Shown here: piece after piece, positions 8,057 to 18,644 of the stretch
Layout of the letters: each line of letters starts with the position of its first letter
Numbering within the stretch: the stretch's first letter is position 1
NCBI GenBank assembly: GCA_907163375.1
Contig: CAJQUW010005288.1
Location: 62,001 to 126,000, forward strand
Length of the DNA: 64,000 bases
Direction: 5' to 3'
From: Prostheceraeus crozeri
Lineage: Eukaryota > Platyhelminthes > Polycladida > Euryleptidae
Made by a program: the position numbers and the translations under genes
The notes under the pieces: generated by a model
Told to the model about the DNA's origin: nothing
Database searches by the model: none
The model's input: the letters and a program-made list of their open reading frames with translations, nothing else

Positions 8057-9292
8057 TTAGTCATCCTTAGGCAGTCTCGCGGGCTTCCTGATTGAAAATT
8101 TGTGGAGATGCCCGCGCATTCTTAGTGTAGCGTGGAGGCATTTCTTGCTCGGATGTCCATGATAGCATACAATGCTTTCGTCCAGGCTTTTATTGACGAG
8201 GACTTCGCCGGCCAGATGGTTATCCCGAATAGGGATGTGGAACTCAAACAAACGATCCTCATTCACACGTTCCCACTCATCCCTCATGCGCTCCAACTTC
8301 TCACACGCCTGCCTCTCATCACCCCGCCGAGCCACAGTCCTCTCCAACTCAACATTCCTCGCTCTCAACACACTCATCTCCTTCATCATCTCCTCAAACT
8401 TCGCTTCTGCCTCTCCCATTCTCCTCTCCGCAGCACTCGCCCTCTTCTCACACTCATCATTCTTGTCTTCCAACACTCGCACATTCTCCTTCAACTCTTT
8501 CACAACACGCCTCATACGGATATTCTCATCTGCCACCTCCTTACATTTCACCTCCTTCATTTTCAGCTCACTCAACTCACTCAACGTTCTCTCATTCACC
8601 TTCCTCAAACTTTCGTAGCGATCTACCAACAAAGCATGTGCCGCTTGCTGCGACACATGCTTCTTTTCCATGTCCTCATCCCACCGCGCCGACTGCTTCC
8701 GTACCCCACCACCCTTCACTATTGGGGAAGATGAGCTCTTCGGGGGGTCGCTAATAACAATATTGGATACCTCCGATGACGAAGAGCTCAACTTCCTCAC
8801 ACACTTCCTCACTCGCTCCCTATCCAAATCCACATCATCCTCATCATCACTCTCAAACACTCTCTTCCGCCACTTGTCAGCCTTCAAACCGGCCACAGCA
8901 TTCTCTACCTCATTCTCCACAGCATTCCCACTAGCATTCTCCACAGCATTCCCACTAGCATTCTCAACAACATTCCCACTAGCATTCTCAACAACATTCT
9001 CAACAACATTCGCAACATTCGCCAACATTCGCTCCCTCTCTTCCACAATCAACTGCGTAAATCTCAAATCGGTCACCAACCCTCCTACACACTCACCATG
9101 CCTCCGATAAAACTCGGCCTCCTGCCCAACAACCAACAGCACCCTGCACTTCACACAGGCAATCCTATTCAGGATAACCATGTGGTCGGCCCCTGCCTTC
9201 CTTATGTGGTCCCTGAGACCGTCTCGGCGGTTGATTCTACCGCATACGCACATTTTAATATGAAATTTCTTATTTCTATCGTTGTTCACCAT
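8057..9292 (-). CDS. 411-aa zinc-finger / octapeptide-repeat / coiled-coil protein
   Basis: The ORF runs from ATG 9292 to TAA 8057, with an in-frame stop 18 nt upstream of the ATG supporting the start. Residues 15-68 hold two Cys/His clusters (C15, C17, H29, H37 and C46, C49, H65, C68) that could bind zinc. Residues 95-133 are near-perfect repeats of VENASGNA. Residues 147-155 are acidic (ESDDEDDVD), and 169-190 are Ser-rich. Residues 222-348 are a long charged coiled coil. The last 60 residues form a His/Cys-containing domain (CYHGHPSKKCLHATLRM). No catalytic motif is recognised. The shape suggests a nuclear or structural scaffold, possibly viral. It shares its 3' module with the two small genes downstream. 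Confidence 0.6.
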   Translation of the reverse strand: MVNNDRNKKFHIKMCVCGRINRRDGLRDHIRKAGADHMVILNRIACVKCRVLLVVGQEAEFYRRHGECVGGLVTDLRFTQLIVEERERMLANVANVVENVVENASGNVVENASGNAVENASGNAVENEVENAVAGLKADKWRKRVFESDDEDDVDLDRERVRKCVRKLSSSSSEVSNIVISDPPKSSSSPIVKGGGVRKQSARWDEDMEKKHVSQQAAHALLVDRYESLRKVNERTLSELSELKMKEVKCKEVADENIRMRRVVKELKENVRVLEDKNDECEKRASAAERRMGEAEAKFEEMMKEMSVLRARNVELERTVARRGDERQACEKLERMRDEWERVNEDRLFEFHIPIRDNHLAGEVLVNKSLDESIVCYHGHPSKKCLHATLRMRGHLHKFSIRKPARLPKDD

Positions 9293-9322
9293 TTTTGCTG
9301 TCAGTACTCAGATTTCTCGTTA

Positions 9323-9340
9323 ACTGTAAGATAATGAAAT
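9323..9340 (-). promoter_or_regulatory. Candidate 3' splice site upstream of the 411-aa ORF
   Basis: The minus strand reads TTTCATTATCTTACAG ending at 9324, a good acceptor 31 nt before the ATG. It suggests an upstream noncoding exon. Possible partners are donors GAG|GTAAGC (10199) or AAC|GTAAGTC (about 10228), just below a minus-strand TATA-like CATATATAAA at 10250-10241. Confidence 0.35.
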
Positions 9341-9388
9341 TAGTATAAGTTTTGAATCATGTAGTACAGTCATATTCCTAAAGCATTA

Positions 9389-9630
9389 CACTTAGTCAGG
9401 AATGATAGATGTGAGTGTAGTGAGTGGCACTCGATCCCGTCGACAGCCCGAAGGCCTTGTACCGATCACTAGGGAAGTGAGAGATCTTCCCCGATACCCG
9501 CTCTTTACAGCTAAAGACATCATTGTCACTGCCCCGAAGTGGTAACAGGAACGCCGAGTCAAAGGTAGTGATCAGTAGCTGGGATCTAACCCCTCAAAGC
9601 TGCCTTAGTTAAATTTCTGATAGCAGATTT
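9389..9630. repeat. Direct repeat copy A (316-bp offset), noncoding
   Basis: About 215-240 bp here are repeated almost exactly at 9705-9958. The sequence is GC-richer than its surroundings, has several self-complementary stretches (for example around CAGCCCGAAGGCCT) and no open frame. A tail CTGATAGCAGATTTGAA resembles part of the 145-bp 3' modules. It would lie inside the leader intron of the 411-aa gene if that intron is real. No known RNA family is recognised. Confidence 0.75.
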
Positions 9631-9704
9631 GAATGTAGTATACAGCCTAGAACATAATATCATCATTCAACATTCAACTTAGTCAACATTCAACATAATA
9701 TCAA

Positions 9705-9958
9705 CACTTAGTGAGGAATGATAGATGTGAGTGTAGTGAGTGGCACTCGATCCCGTCGACAGCCCGAAGGCCTTGTACCGATCACTAGGGAAGTGAGAGA
9801 TCTTCCCCGATACCCGCTCTTTACAGCTGAAGACATCATTGTCACTGCCCCGAAGTGGTAACAGGAACGCCGAGTCAAAGGTAGTGATCAGTAGCTGGGA
9901 TCTAACCCCTCAAAGCTGCCTTAGACTTAGTTAAATTTCAAATCTGATAGCATATTTG
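9705..9958. repeat. Direct repeat copy B (316-bp offset), noncoding
   Basis: This is the second copy of the 9389-9630 sequence. The two differ by a handful of substitutions and a short insertion near the end (TTAGACTTAGTT versus TTAGTT). A spacer rich in CATTCAAC repeats separates the copies. Confidence 0.75.
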
Positions 9959-10488
9959 AACTCAGGATACTTGAAAACCTTAGTCTATATGTTAAAACTT
10001 TGAAAAAAGTGAAAATTAAGAATTTTTAAAAAATTCCGCATTTTACTACTCATACTACTTTTAAAAAATTTTATCAGTAGTAAAGACACTATCAAACTCT
10101 ATCATACAAACTTCGAAGTAGCAAGATAGCTTGCCTACTTCAAAAGATAGAGTCCTTTGCACCCGATATCGGGAGCTCAGAGCGACGACCGTCGCTTACC
10201 TCGTCTTTCGATGAAGTGATCAGACTTACGTTGTCGGGGGTTTATATATGCTCGGAAGAAAACTTAAAATGGCTCTATCTCCGAAAGTATTCATCGTAGC
10301 GACATGCGGTTTGTTGCAAACGATTTGTCTCATCATTCTTTACAATATGACACCTGAACCATTCTCATATGACCACGGGAAGTTGGTCCGCCAGCACATG
10401 TCCATGTAACATGCCACAAGTGAAAAAATTCCTAAGTGTGAGAGCTCCAGTGTGGTGAAAATTTTGAAAAATTTAAAACTTCCGAATT

Positions 10489-11430
10489 TCAACCTGGGAC
10501 CTTAACCAAAACATTTTTCATCAAATTTCACTGACCTCCCCCCCCCTCGTTCAGAGAAATTTGATGAAAAATGTTTTGGTGACGGTCCCAGGTCGAAATT
10601 CCACACTTTGGAAAATTTTCAAAATTTTACCCATACAAAGTCACTCTGACACTTAGGATTTTTTCAGGTGAGCGAGCTCCGACCTAAAATCTTGTAACCG
10701 CTCTAACTTTTGAACGAAGACAGATAGGAACAAGCCGATTCTTTCACTGAATTTGTCTCACTCTTAGCTTTCAAACGAGCTATTGCACGAGAAAATCCGT
10801 CCACTAGAAGCCAAGATAGAAGCTAGCTGTCCAGGGGGGGGGAGGTCAGTGAAATTTGATGAAAAATGTTTTGGTGACGGTCCCAGGTCGAAATTCCACA
10901 CTTTGGAAAATTTTCAAAATTTTACCCATACAAAGTCACTCTGACACTTAGGATTTTTCAGGTGAGCGAGCTCCGACCTAAAATCTTGTAACCGCTCTAA
11001 CTTGTGAACGGCTGGTCCGATTGACTCGCAACAAAAAATGTTGTCGAGCAGTTTTTTCTCCTCTTTCAAACGAGTAGCTGTAAGACAAAATCCGTCCACT
11101 AGAACCAAAGTTAGAAGATTGTTGTCGGGGGGGGGGGGTCAGTGAAATGTGATGAAAAATGTTTTGGTGACGGTCCCAGGTCGAAATTCCACACTTTGGA
11201 AAATTTTCAAAATTTTACCCATACAAAGTCACTCTGACACTTAGGATTTTTTCAGGTAAGCGAGCTCCGACCTAAAATCTTGTAACCGCTCTAACTTTTG
11301 AACGAAGACAGATAGGAACAAGCCGATTCTTTCACTGAATTTGTCTCACTCTTAGCTTTCAAACGAGCTATCGCACGACAAAATCCGTCCACTGGAAGCA
11401 AGCTGTCCAGGGGGGGGGTCAGCCGAAAAT
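10489..11430. repeat. Satellite-like tandem array, unit about 294 bp, with G-tracts
   Basis: Three head-to-tail units are marked by GGTGACGGTCCCAGGTCG at about 10578, 10873 and 11166 (periods 295 and 293). Each unit ends in a run of 8-12 G (about 10833, 11127, 11409). An inverted start of the unit with a C-tract (10489-10545) precedes the first, making a foldback junction. No coding potential is visible. The third unit is truncated after its G-tract, where sequence changes to a different repeat. Confidence 0.8.
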
Positions 11431-12040
11431 TTTTTCTCTCCGATTTCGCTGGAAACATCCTTCCTAACCCAAAATTTCACGTAGATTCCGAATCTGGCCT
11501 CCGTTTTCTCATCCGATGCTTCGTTTGGGCGCTACACACCAAAACGTCCCAAATTCTAACTCTGTCGTTTTTCGAAAAATGTTGAAAATTTTTTCTCACC
11601 GATTGCCTTGAAACTCACCCTACCGATGCAGAATTTCACGCTGAATCCGAATCTGACCTCCGTTTTCTCATCCGACCACTCCTTCCACTCGAAACAACCC
11701 ATTTTACAACCCAACATTCAGCAGATTGCACCAAAAACATCACACACTATAGCCTCAAGACTAATCCTGGCGGTCGCCCACGTCAACCTAGACGGTCGCC
11801 CACGTCAACCAGGCGGTCGGACCAACTCACCCGAGTCTCACACTCTGTCGTTGCAGAGGGGGGGGGACGTCAGCGAACATGTTGTGAACGTGGACCCACC
11901 TGGCCGGCACACCACGACAGACCACAACCTCTGTCGTTCCAGAGGGGGGGGGGACTCAGACACGAAGCACCACGGCGGCCGACCACGACACTCTGCCGTG
12001 CCAGAGGGGGGGGGGGACGCAGCGATGGCCGCCATCTTGC
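11430..12040. repeat. G-tract and CGGTCGCC-rich array
   Basis: Runs of 9-12 G, each preceded by CAGAG, occur at about 11858, 11943 and 12004. Short CGGTCGCCCACGTCAACC units are repeated around 11770-11815. The interval is much richer in G+C than the rest of the window. Frames across it give low-complexity proline/arginine peptides and are not credible genes. Confidence 0.55.
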
Positions 12041-13163
12041 GCGGTCCAGAAGTGGAGTTTTGCTTACTACTGAAGTGCAATGGTTATTTGCATTAGCAAC
12101 GCGATTGCGATACTCTGTTGCATTGTCACACATCAACGACCGATTGTTGGCTCCTCCATAAGTTTGATGGGCACAATGTCTTTTCAAATGTTTAAAATTT
12201 CCAAGATGTCTTAGTAGGGTTTTCCAGTCACTTTGCTGCAAATAACCAAAGTTTTTACCACTGTAATGGAAACCTCGTCAAAACATGATGCTCTCTATCC
12301 TCACTGTCAGTCTCACAAACATTCTCATGCATCCATTCATGATTGGGTTCTCGCCACACATGCATTATTTTTCCATTAGTAGTTTGAAAACGGACTTCCG
12401 TGTACACTCTTACCTGCTATATTGCCACTCATTTTATTGATAAGACCTAATAGCAATTCGCAAACGTTTCAGGCATGAACTTTTGGAAGACGCTGCTTTG
12501 TTATTTTTTTGTTTTTGCTCGAATTATAGTCAATCTCTATCATTAAATATGTTTCGCTATTCAGCTTTGCGTCAGAGGCACTACGCATCATCATCAAAAA
12601 TCGATCACGAAGGTATGAAGGTGTTGCTTAGCATTCTCAGTTCTCTACACATAGATATTTTAAATAGAATAATCGCACAATTTTAAATTGAACGCTACGG
12701 ATCATCCTAACAAACTTGTTCAAATGAAATCAATCTGTTAGCTGCCAATACGTAAAGCGAATAAACGCAGTAAAACCCAAAAACTTGAGGGGTTTCCATT
12801 TTTTGACGCTGTGTACATGATACAATCAACCTAATAAATATTCTAATAGTCTAAAAAAGAATTTCTTTCCACTCTTACCTACTTTGTGGCGTGATATATC
12901 CTTTCCGTATTTGAATAATTCAAATATATCAATCAATTATTGATTGCATCCATTGATAAATTGGGGATTGACGAATATTGGATTTCTATATGTCTACCTC
13001 TTAATCGAATCGTAATCAAAAAATAGACGTCGACAATGTCAAACCATGAACTGTCATACCCACATAAGTGAATCTACATAATTATATCCATGCGATTCCA
13101 TAGAGCGCGTGAAAGCGTGAAAGAGTTAGGAAAAATCAAATTCTATGACCATGCCAGTTAAAC
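12041..13163. other. AT-rich interval with one weak candidate exon
   Basis: No gene is supported. On the minus strand, 12415-12263 is open for about 50 codons with non-random composition (for example MHVWREPNHEW). It is bounded by AG and GT dinucleotides, so an orphan exon is possible. Nothing in the rest of the interval was recognised. Confidence 0.25.
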
Positions 13164-13165
13164 TA

Positions 13166-15146
13166 CACCATTTCCAGTTTAATTTCAGACATAGTCATTT
13201 TAATTTCAGATTGATCAGTTATATTTCAGATATCATCACTTTAATTTCAGAATAGTCAGTTATATTTCAGACAATGTCAGATATATTTCAGATATCATCA
13301 TTTTAATTTCAGAAGATATCAATTATATTTCAGCTGCTACCTGTCTGAGGTAGATATCCTCGAAAATTTTCAAAGCATTTGTATTTCAAATATTGTGATC
13401 AGATTTCAAATGCTTTAAATCACAGTTTGGCAGGATTTTCTGATGACAAGATGTCTGACTCGTTAAGCATTGACGACAGTGTGGATGAGCCAACAGTGAG
13501 AGGCAGCTACTCAAGGCATTCATTCACTGATAGAGAGCGAATCCTTTCTGCAGCTGACAATGGTGACGACTGGATAGGTACAGCACGTTTGCTAAAAATC
13601 AACAAGAAGACAGCGTAACATTGGATTCGTCAAAATCGAATTCAATTCAAGAAACGTGGTGGATACAAGACGAAAAAGCTTTCACCTGAGCAGATACAAA
13701 CCGTAATCTCATGGTTTGAAGAGAACAGTCAAACGACCCTGAAGCAGGCTGCAGAAAGGATGCGCCAAGCGTTCAGCACCTCCGTCTCTGTCTCCACTGT
13801 TGGCAATTATTTGGATGGTCATATCATGACATTGAAGAAAATCCATAAAGAGCCACAGTCAATGAACAGCGATCAAAACAAGACTAAGAGGAGAGAATGT
13901 TGTCTTCAGATGTCGCAGTACCTAAGAGACGGCAGGCAGCTGATATTCGTTGACGAAACAAACTTCAACCTGTTTTGCAAAAGGACAAAAGGTTGGTCTC
14001 GCCGAGGTGATCGGGCAAAAATAATTCTGCCAAATTCAAAAGGTCCAAATTTACACCTAATCTCAGGGATGATGTCCACTGGACTGACTGGCTTTACCAC
14101 GCGTCGAAGCAATTTTAAGGCCGATGACGCCAATGAGTGGCTTTGCTCCATGCTGAGAGCGCACAGCTCTGCCGGACATGAGTTGAATTCTGTAGTTGTG
14201 ATTTCCGACAATGCCCCATGCCATTGTCGATTTGAAAGGGTCTTTGAAGAACCTGAATTCAATGGTGCAGAATTGCTTAGACTATCTCCTTATTCGTGTA
14301 TGCTTAATCCAATTGAGAATATTTGGAGCAAAATAAAGAATCATGTCAAGACTGCATTGGGCAATCCTCCAGTTACGGCAGGAGAGATACCCCTTGGTGA
14401 GCAAAGAATGCGTCGATTGGAAGACGAAGTCAATCATGCTGTGACGCAAGTATCAATGCAAGATTGTCTTCGTTGCTTCAATCATTCTCTGTCCTTCCAT
14501 TCGAGAGCCATAGACTTGCAAGATATGCAAGTCGGCATGTGACTTTTGATGACTTTTGAAAAGTTTTTTGTGTTCAAATGTATTTTGAAATGCAAATATA
14601 TAGCAAGTGATGCAAGCGAAATGTAGTTTTATCATCTATGTTCAAGTCTTCAGGGAAAAACAGTATGGGAGGAGTAGCGATATACAAGGAATTATAATAA
14701 AAGCAGAGAATATTTTATGGCTATAGTGTCATATGATTGCTTCGAAGCATTTCATGTCCAAAGGAGACACTGATTCCAGATTGCGAATACCGGCTTCTTT
14801 TTCGCCATTTTAGTTTCAACGTGCATTTGCATGAAGATGCATGCGCATAGTTGTGATATGATGGGCCTATCTGCTGCATCAGCGCTTTCAATTTTTGTAT
14901 GTCAAGAACAGTAGGCCCCAATGGATCAATAAGCGCAGTCATGTCTTATGAATATACATGTAGAGCACAAAAGATATCTGAAATTAAATTGACCTTGTCT
15001 GAAATATAAATTACCATAGCTGAAATTAATTTGATGATATCTGAAATATAAGCGACGGGGACTGAAATTAAACTGATGCATCTGAAATTAAAGTGATGAT
15101 ATCTGAAATATAGTTGATGTTGTCTGAAATTAAACTGGAAATGGTG
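13166..15146 (+). mobile_element. Tc1/mariner-superfamily transposon with long TIRs (DD35E)
   Basis: The element is 1,981 bp, flanked by TA at 13164-13165 and 15147-15148. The ends start CACCATTTCCAGTTTAATTT and are inverted copies. Inverted arms of about 175 bp (13166-13340 and 14970-15146) consist of alternating short blocks ending in TTTCAGA, about 9 per end. The encoded transposase is described separately. A single stop codon inactivates it. Confidence 0.85.
13379..14542 (+). pseudogene. DD35E Tc1/mariner-like transposase, one nonsense codon
   Basis: Two same-frame pieces (13379-13618 and onward to 14542) are separated only by TAA at 13616-13618. ATG at 13451 (MSDSLS) is a plausible start. 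The N-terminal part is a helix-turn-helix DNA-binding region (SFTDRERILSAADNGDDW). The catalytic core has VDETNF (first Asp), ISDNAPCH (second Asp) and NPIENIW (Glu), with exactly 35 residues between the last two. The usual Tc1 spacing is 34, so this belongs to a less common DD35E group. Apart from the stop it looks intact, implying recent activity. Confidence 0.85.
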
Positions 15147-15148
15147 TA

Positions 15149-16920
15149 GACTAATGTACGAGTATGCCAAGATATCTGATATGTTTGATGATATTGATAT
15201 CCAGTCCTATATATCATAGCAGTTCTTAGTTGAATACATAGCTACTAAAGAGCGTACGTTTTTCTTCGCATTGTCGTACAAAATTTAAGGGATAACTATT
15301 ACATTAGTCATGGACGTCTAGATATCTAGACTTTAGAATTAGTTAATCTATCTAGTTATTTAGAAGTCCATGCATTACTTCAGGACAATATAATGCGTGC
15401 TATTGTGTAGCTTTCTATGTCTACAGGTTAATAATTTCCATAATCAAGTAGTTATATAGCACCATAATTACCTAGATTATGTTACCTAGATTTACCTGCT
15501 TTGCAACGATGTAAGTGATGGTGACTAGGCGTAATATAATTAGAAAAGACATCTCTGGATTTCGCTTTCAGGTTTGAAGAGTTTTCTAATGGACTTGCAA
15601 TCGCTCACTTTGCTTTCACTTTACAAAGAATTTTTTGACTGCACAACGTGGATGCCCAACATATATTTTTAGTGAGATAAATCAACAACATGCCACGTCC
15701 AAGTCACTATCAATCGATATTCAGCTACAGCGTTTCTTTGGATGATAAGCAGATCTTTTCCTCTTGTTGCTTCCTTCATTATTACGTGTAGTGATCAACC
15801 AAATACATTGCATTCCTTTACAAATTTTCATTATAATTTCAACCTGTTTTTTGCTGCAACTTTTCCATGGTTTATATATTCTATCATTATCCGTCAAACA
15901 TCATTTTGGTTGTGTTGAAATACATTGACCGTCTGTCATGCTTATCAGAATTTTGTGAAAATTAGACAGAGCGTTATGTTGCTATTCCTATATACAATAA
16001 TAGGGCGTAGTACCTAAACATATCAAACCCCAAAAATCATGCCATTCAAAAGGGCATCAAAATTCGGTGTAACCACATCGTCAATGTATTGACTTTACAC
16101 TTCAAATGCGTGATGTTGGAATATAAAATTTTGCTTGTCACTTTATCTGATGTAATGCGTAGTAGAAATAGACTTGCAAAATGAAGGCTATTCAGATGTA
16201 TGCGCATTCAATTAGGTTATCATTTGTTTATGTTCATCTTCCATGAGATAAATAAAATTTTCCATTTTTCTGCTCACCGACTGACTATTGTTGTTATGTA
16301 GACTGCAAACTGCCACATCCTTATTAAGGTGCTACTAGAAATTGCATGCTCTCTATCTCCAGACATTTTAATCTCAATAATCATGTAAAATTTACCATAG
16401 CATGGTGACCTGTCATGTTTCATAATGGAAACATGCTAATCAGAAATTTGTGAAACATCAAGATGCAGACTCCAAGATATCCGTGTTTAGGGGTAATTAT
16501 GGAAATTATCAACCTCTTCTGAAACATATCTTTACCATGTATTATAACAGACAATGGATGATTTATTTCGGTCATATAGAACTTATTAACCTCAGGCCTA
16601 GTTTCGGTTAATAAAATCTATAATGGTCTCAAAATCATCCACTATCTATTACATAATGCATAATTTTGTAAGGATTTATATGTCCACAGGTTAATAAGTT
16701 CCACGAAGCAGATAGTTATTTTCTTGGATGGAATTTCTTAACCGGATGTAGACTTCTATTAAAAGACTCATGCAATATGACAGATAATGCACAGATTTCT
16801 TCGGTCATTTTTGCTAAATTTTGGAATTGCATTATTTTTACTTTCTGGTCGACATGTCATGTTTAGAGGATACCATCGATTCGGTTGTAAAGGCAAGCAC
16901 GTGAATGGGCTGATATACAA
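15149..16920. other. AT-rich noncoding interval with MITE remnants
   Basis: There is no credible gene. A hairpin lies at about 15309-15375 (CATGGACGTCTAGATATC and its inverted partner). Degenerate pieces of a foldback element related to the one at 33428-33551 occur near 15384-15480 and 16630-16790, recognisable by TCTACAGGTTAATAATTTCC-like cores. Confidence 0.4.
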
Positions 16921-16941
16921 ACTCAATCGCAGAATATCAAT

Positions 16942-17613
16942 TTGATAAGTAATACAACAAATGAGCAACAACAACATCACCCAGTAACCGATATCAAATG
17001 GGGAAATTACGTAGGTGAAGATGATATTAAAATTGCTCTCCGTAATGCGTATAGTGACATTTCAAGGTGGAAGAAGAATATATTTGAACCTCCCAGAGGC
17101 AAGGCTGGTAATGCATTCATCAATGAAATTACTCGCATCATCAACTTATTCACATATAAAACACCATGGCAAAGTCTTTTAATGTTGCTTTTGCATGTGC
17201 CTATACCATCGATGCTACTAAAGCCAAGTCTTAAATCAAAACCAAGAGACAACTCAAAATATCTATCCGCAAGATAAGAAAAATGTAAAAATGGTGGCCT
17301 ACCATCAATATTATCTGAAGCAAATGAAATTCAAAAAAGATTGCACGTCAAATGGAATTTAAGAAATGCAAGTAATGAAAAACAATATTGCCGTCTTATG
17401 ATGAAGGTCAAAGTTTCCCAAGCGATGAAACATGTGAACGCTGATAATTCAGTGAATGGAATACATAAGATCAGCGATGAGATAAAGACATGCTTACTCA
17501 AAAAACATCCACGTTGTAAGGAAGCTGATGAAACAACTGTATTACCAAGAGCTAAGAGATCATTTGAAACAGTGATTTTTGAAAATATTGATGTGAAAAT
17601 GGTTCAGAATGCA
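16942..17613 (+). pseudogene. Retroelement protein, N-terminal region
   Basis: Two frames (16942-17277 and 17341-17613) carry motifs such as VTDIKWGNYVGED, FEPPRGKAGNAFINE and DEIKTCLLKKHP. These are strung in the order seen in a family of retroelement polyproteins from marine invertebrates. The region between them has a frameshift and a stop. The frame stops being retroelement-like exactly where the inverted-repeat transposon begins at 17614. Confidence 0.6.
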
Positions 17614-18243
17614 TTTCACGGTGTGCCAGGAGAGGCATTTTAGAAATTTCCCGCTATATTTCTCGACGGATTCTGATGTATCTTTGTATGTAGATTTCGA
17701 AAATCAAAGTTTAAAAATCATACCAAAAGCCCTTTTCGAGAAAATGACGAAAATTCAAGATGGCGGACAGAGAAACCGAAACTGCATTCTGGTAGTCGAT
17801 TAAAAAACTCCCAACTATTTCGGCAACGGTTTCCTAAGCAATTTGACCCGCTCTTTTCAAAAATTATTGTTAGAAAATCATACGATTAGCCCTTTTCGAG
17901 AAAATGACGAAAATTCAAAATGGCGGACAGAGAAACCGAAACTGCATTCGGGGACTTCGTTGGTGTACATAATGTATTAATAATAAGTCTTGGAGATTTT
18001 GGCAGGATCATAAGAGGCATTGGAAAGGTCATGTTCTAAATCGTCCTTTTGTGTGAAAAGCAAAATGCATGAATCAGTGGTCTGCATCAGATTGATTTGC
18101 AGAGAGAATAATAGCTTATTACATTACACACATGCACTACGATCACAGCACATCAATGACGATCACACGCGTACAAGCGCATAGTTATCGTAAACAACTT
18201 ATCCTCATACATGTGCAGCATGTCTCAATTCAATCATGTCTAA

Positions 18244-18644
18244 GGGCGTGCGCGCACTAAGCGTCCAGGTCGCGACGACCAAGTCGTGGCGGCCAGCAGG
18301 AATGCTTTGTCATTGTTGCGGAGATGGGAAGTCGTCCACTTGCGCGCGCACTTTGCCGACGCGACCAATTGGTCGTGGCGGCCATCAAGATTTGCAGCGA
18401 CGCACACGCGGCCAGGATGTCGCGGCGACCAGTAAAATACGCTGCAGCTTATGACAGAGCGCACACTTGGCGACCCTTCCCGCGACAAATAGATAATAAA
18501 TTGCTGAAACCTCTTCCTCATTCATTTGTTTCCTCAACAAATGGAGTCGATCGGTCGCTGTCGCAGCCGCTTTCATGGTCGCACATTTTTTTGGCCGCGG
18601 CGGCCATAGTCGCCGCGACCTGGCCGCTTAGTGCGCGCACTCCC
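18244..18644. mobile_element. Harbinger-type MITE, 401 bp
   Basis: Terminal inverted repeats of about 35 bp begin GGGCGTGCGCGCACTAAGCG on the left and pair with CGCTTAGTGCGCGCACTCCC on the right. TAA flanks both sides (18241-18243 and 18645-18647), the 3-bp TWA-type duplication of PIF/Harbinger. The interior is GC-rich and quasi-palindromic with many CGCGAC/GTCGCG words. There is no transposase. It is inserted in the noncoding part of the 17614-21202 transposon. Confidence 0.7.

Noticed and set aside
8132-9110. Three long plus-strand frames opposite the 411-aa gene
   Set aside because: Antisense shadows of a strongly biased coding strand. They have Ser/Leu/His-rich composition and no domains.
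9389-9958. 5S rRNA or spliceosomal snRNA duplicates
   Set aside because: No match to 5S, U1, U2, U3 or 7SK landmarks by eye. B-box-like GGTTAGATCCC is present once per copy but no ordered A box.
11608-12241. Overlapping 80-162 aa frames in the G-tract array
   Set aside because: Low-complexity translations of G-rich repeats on both strands, with length set by the repeat, not by selection.
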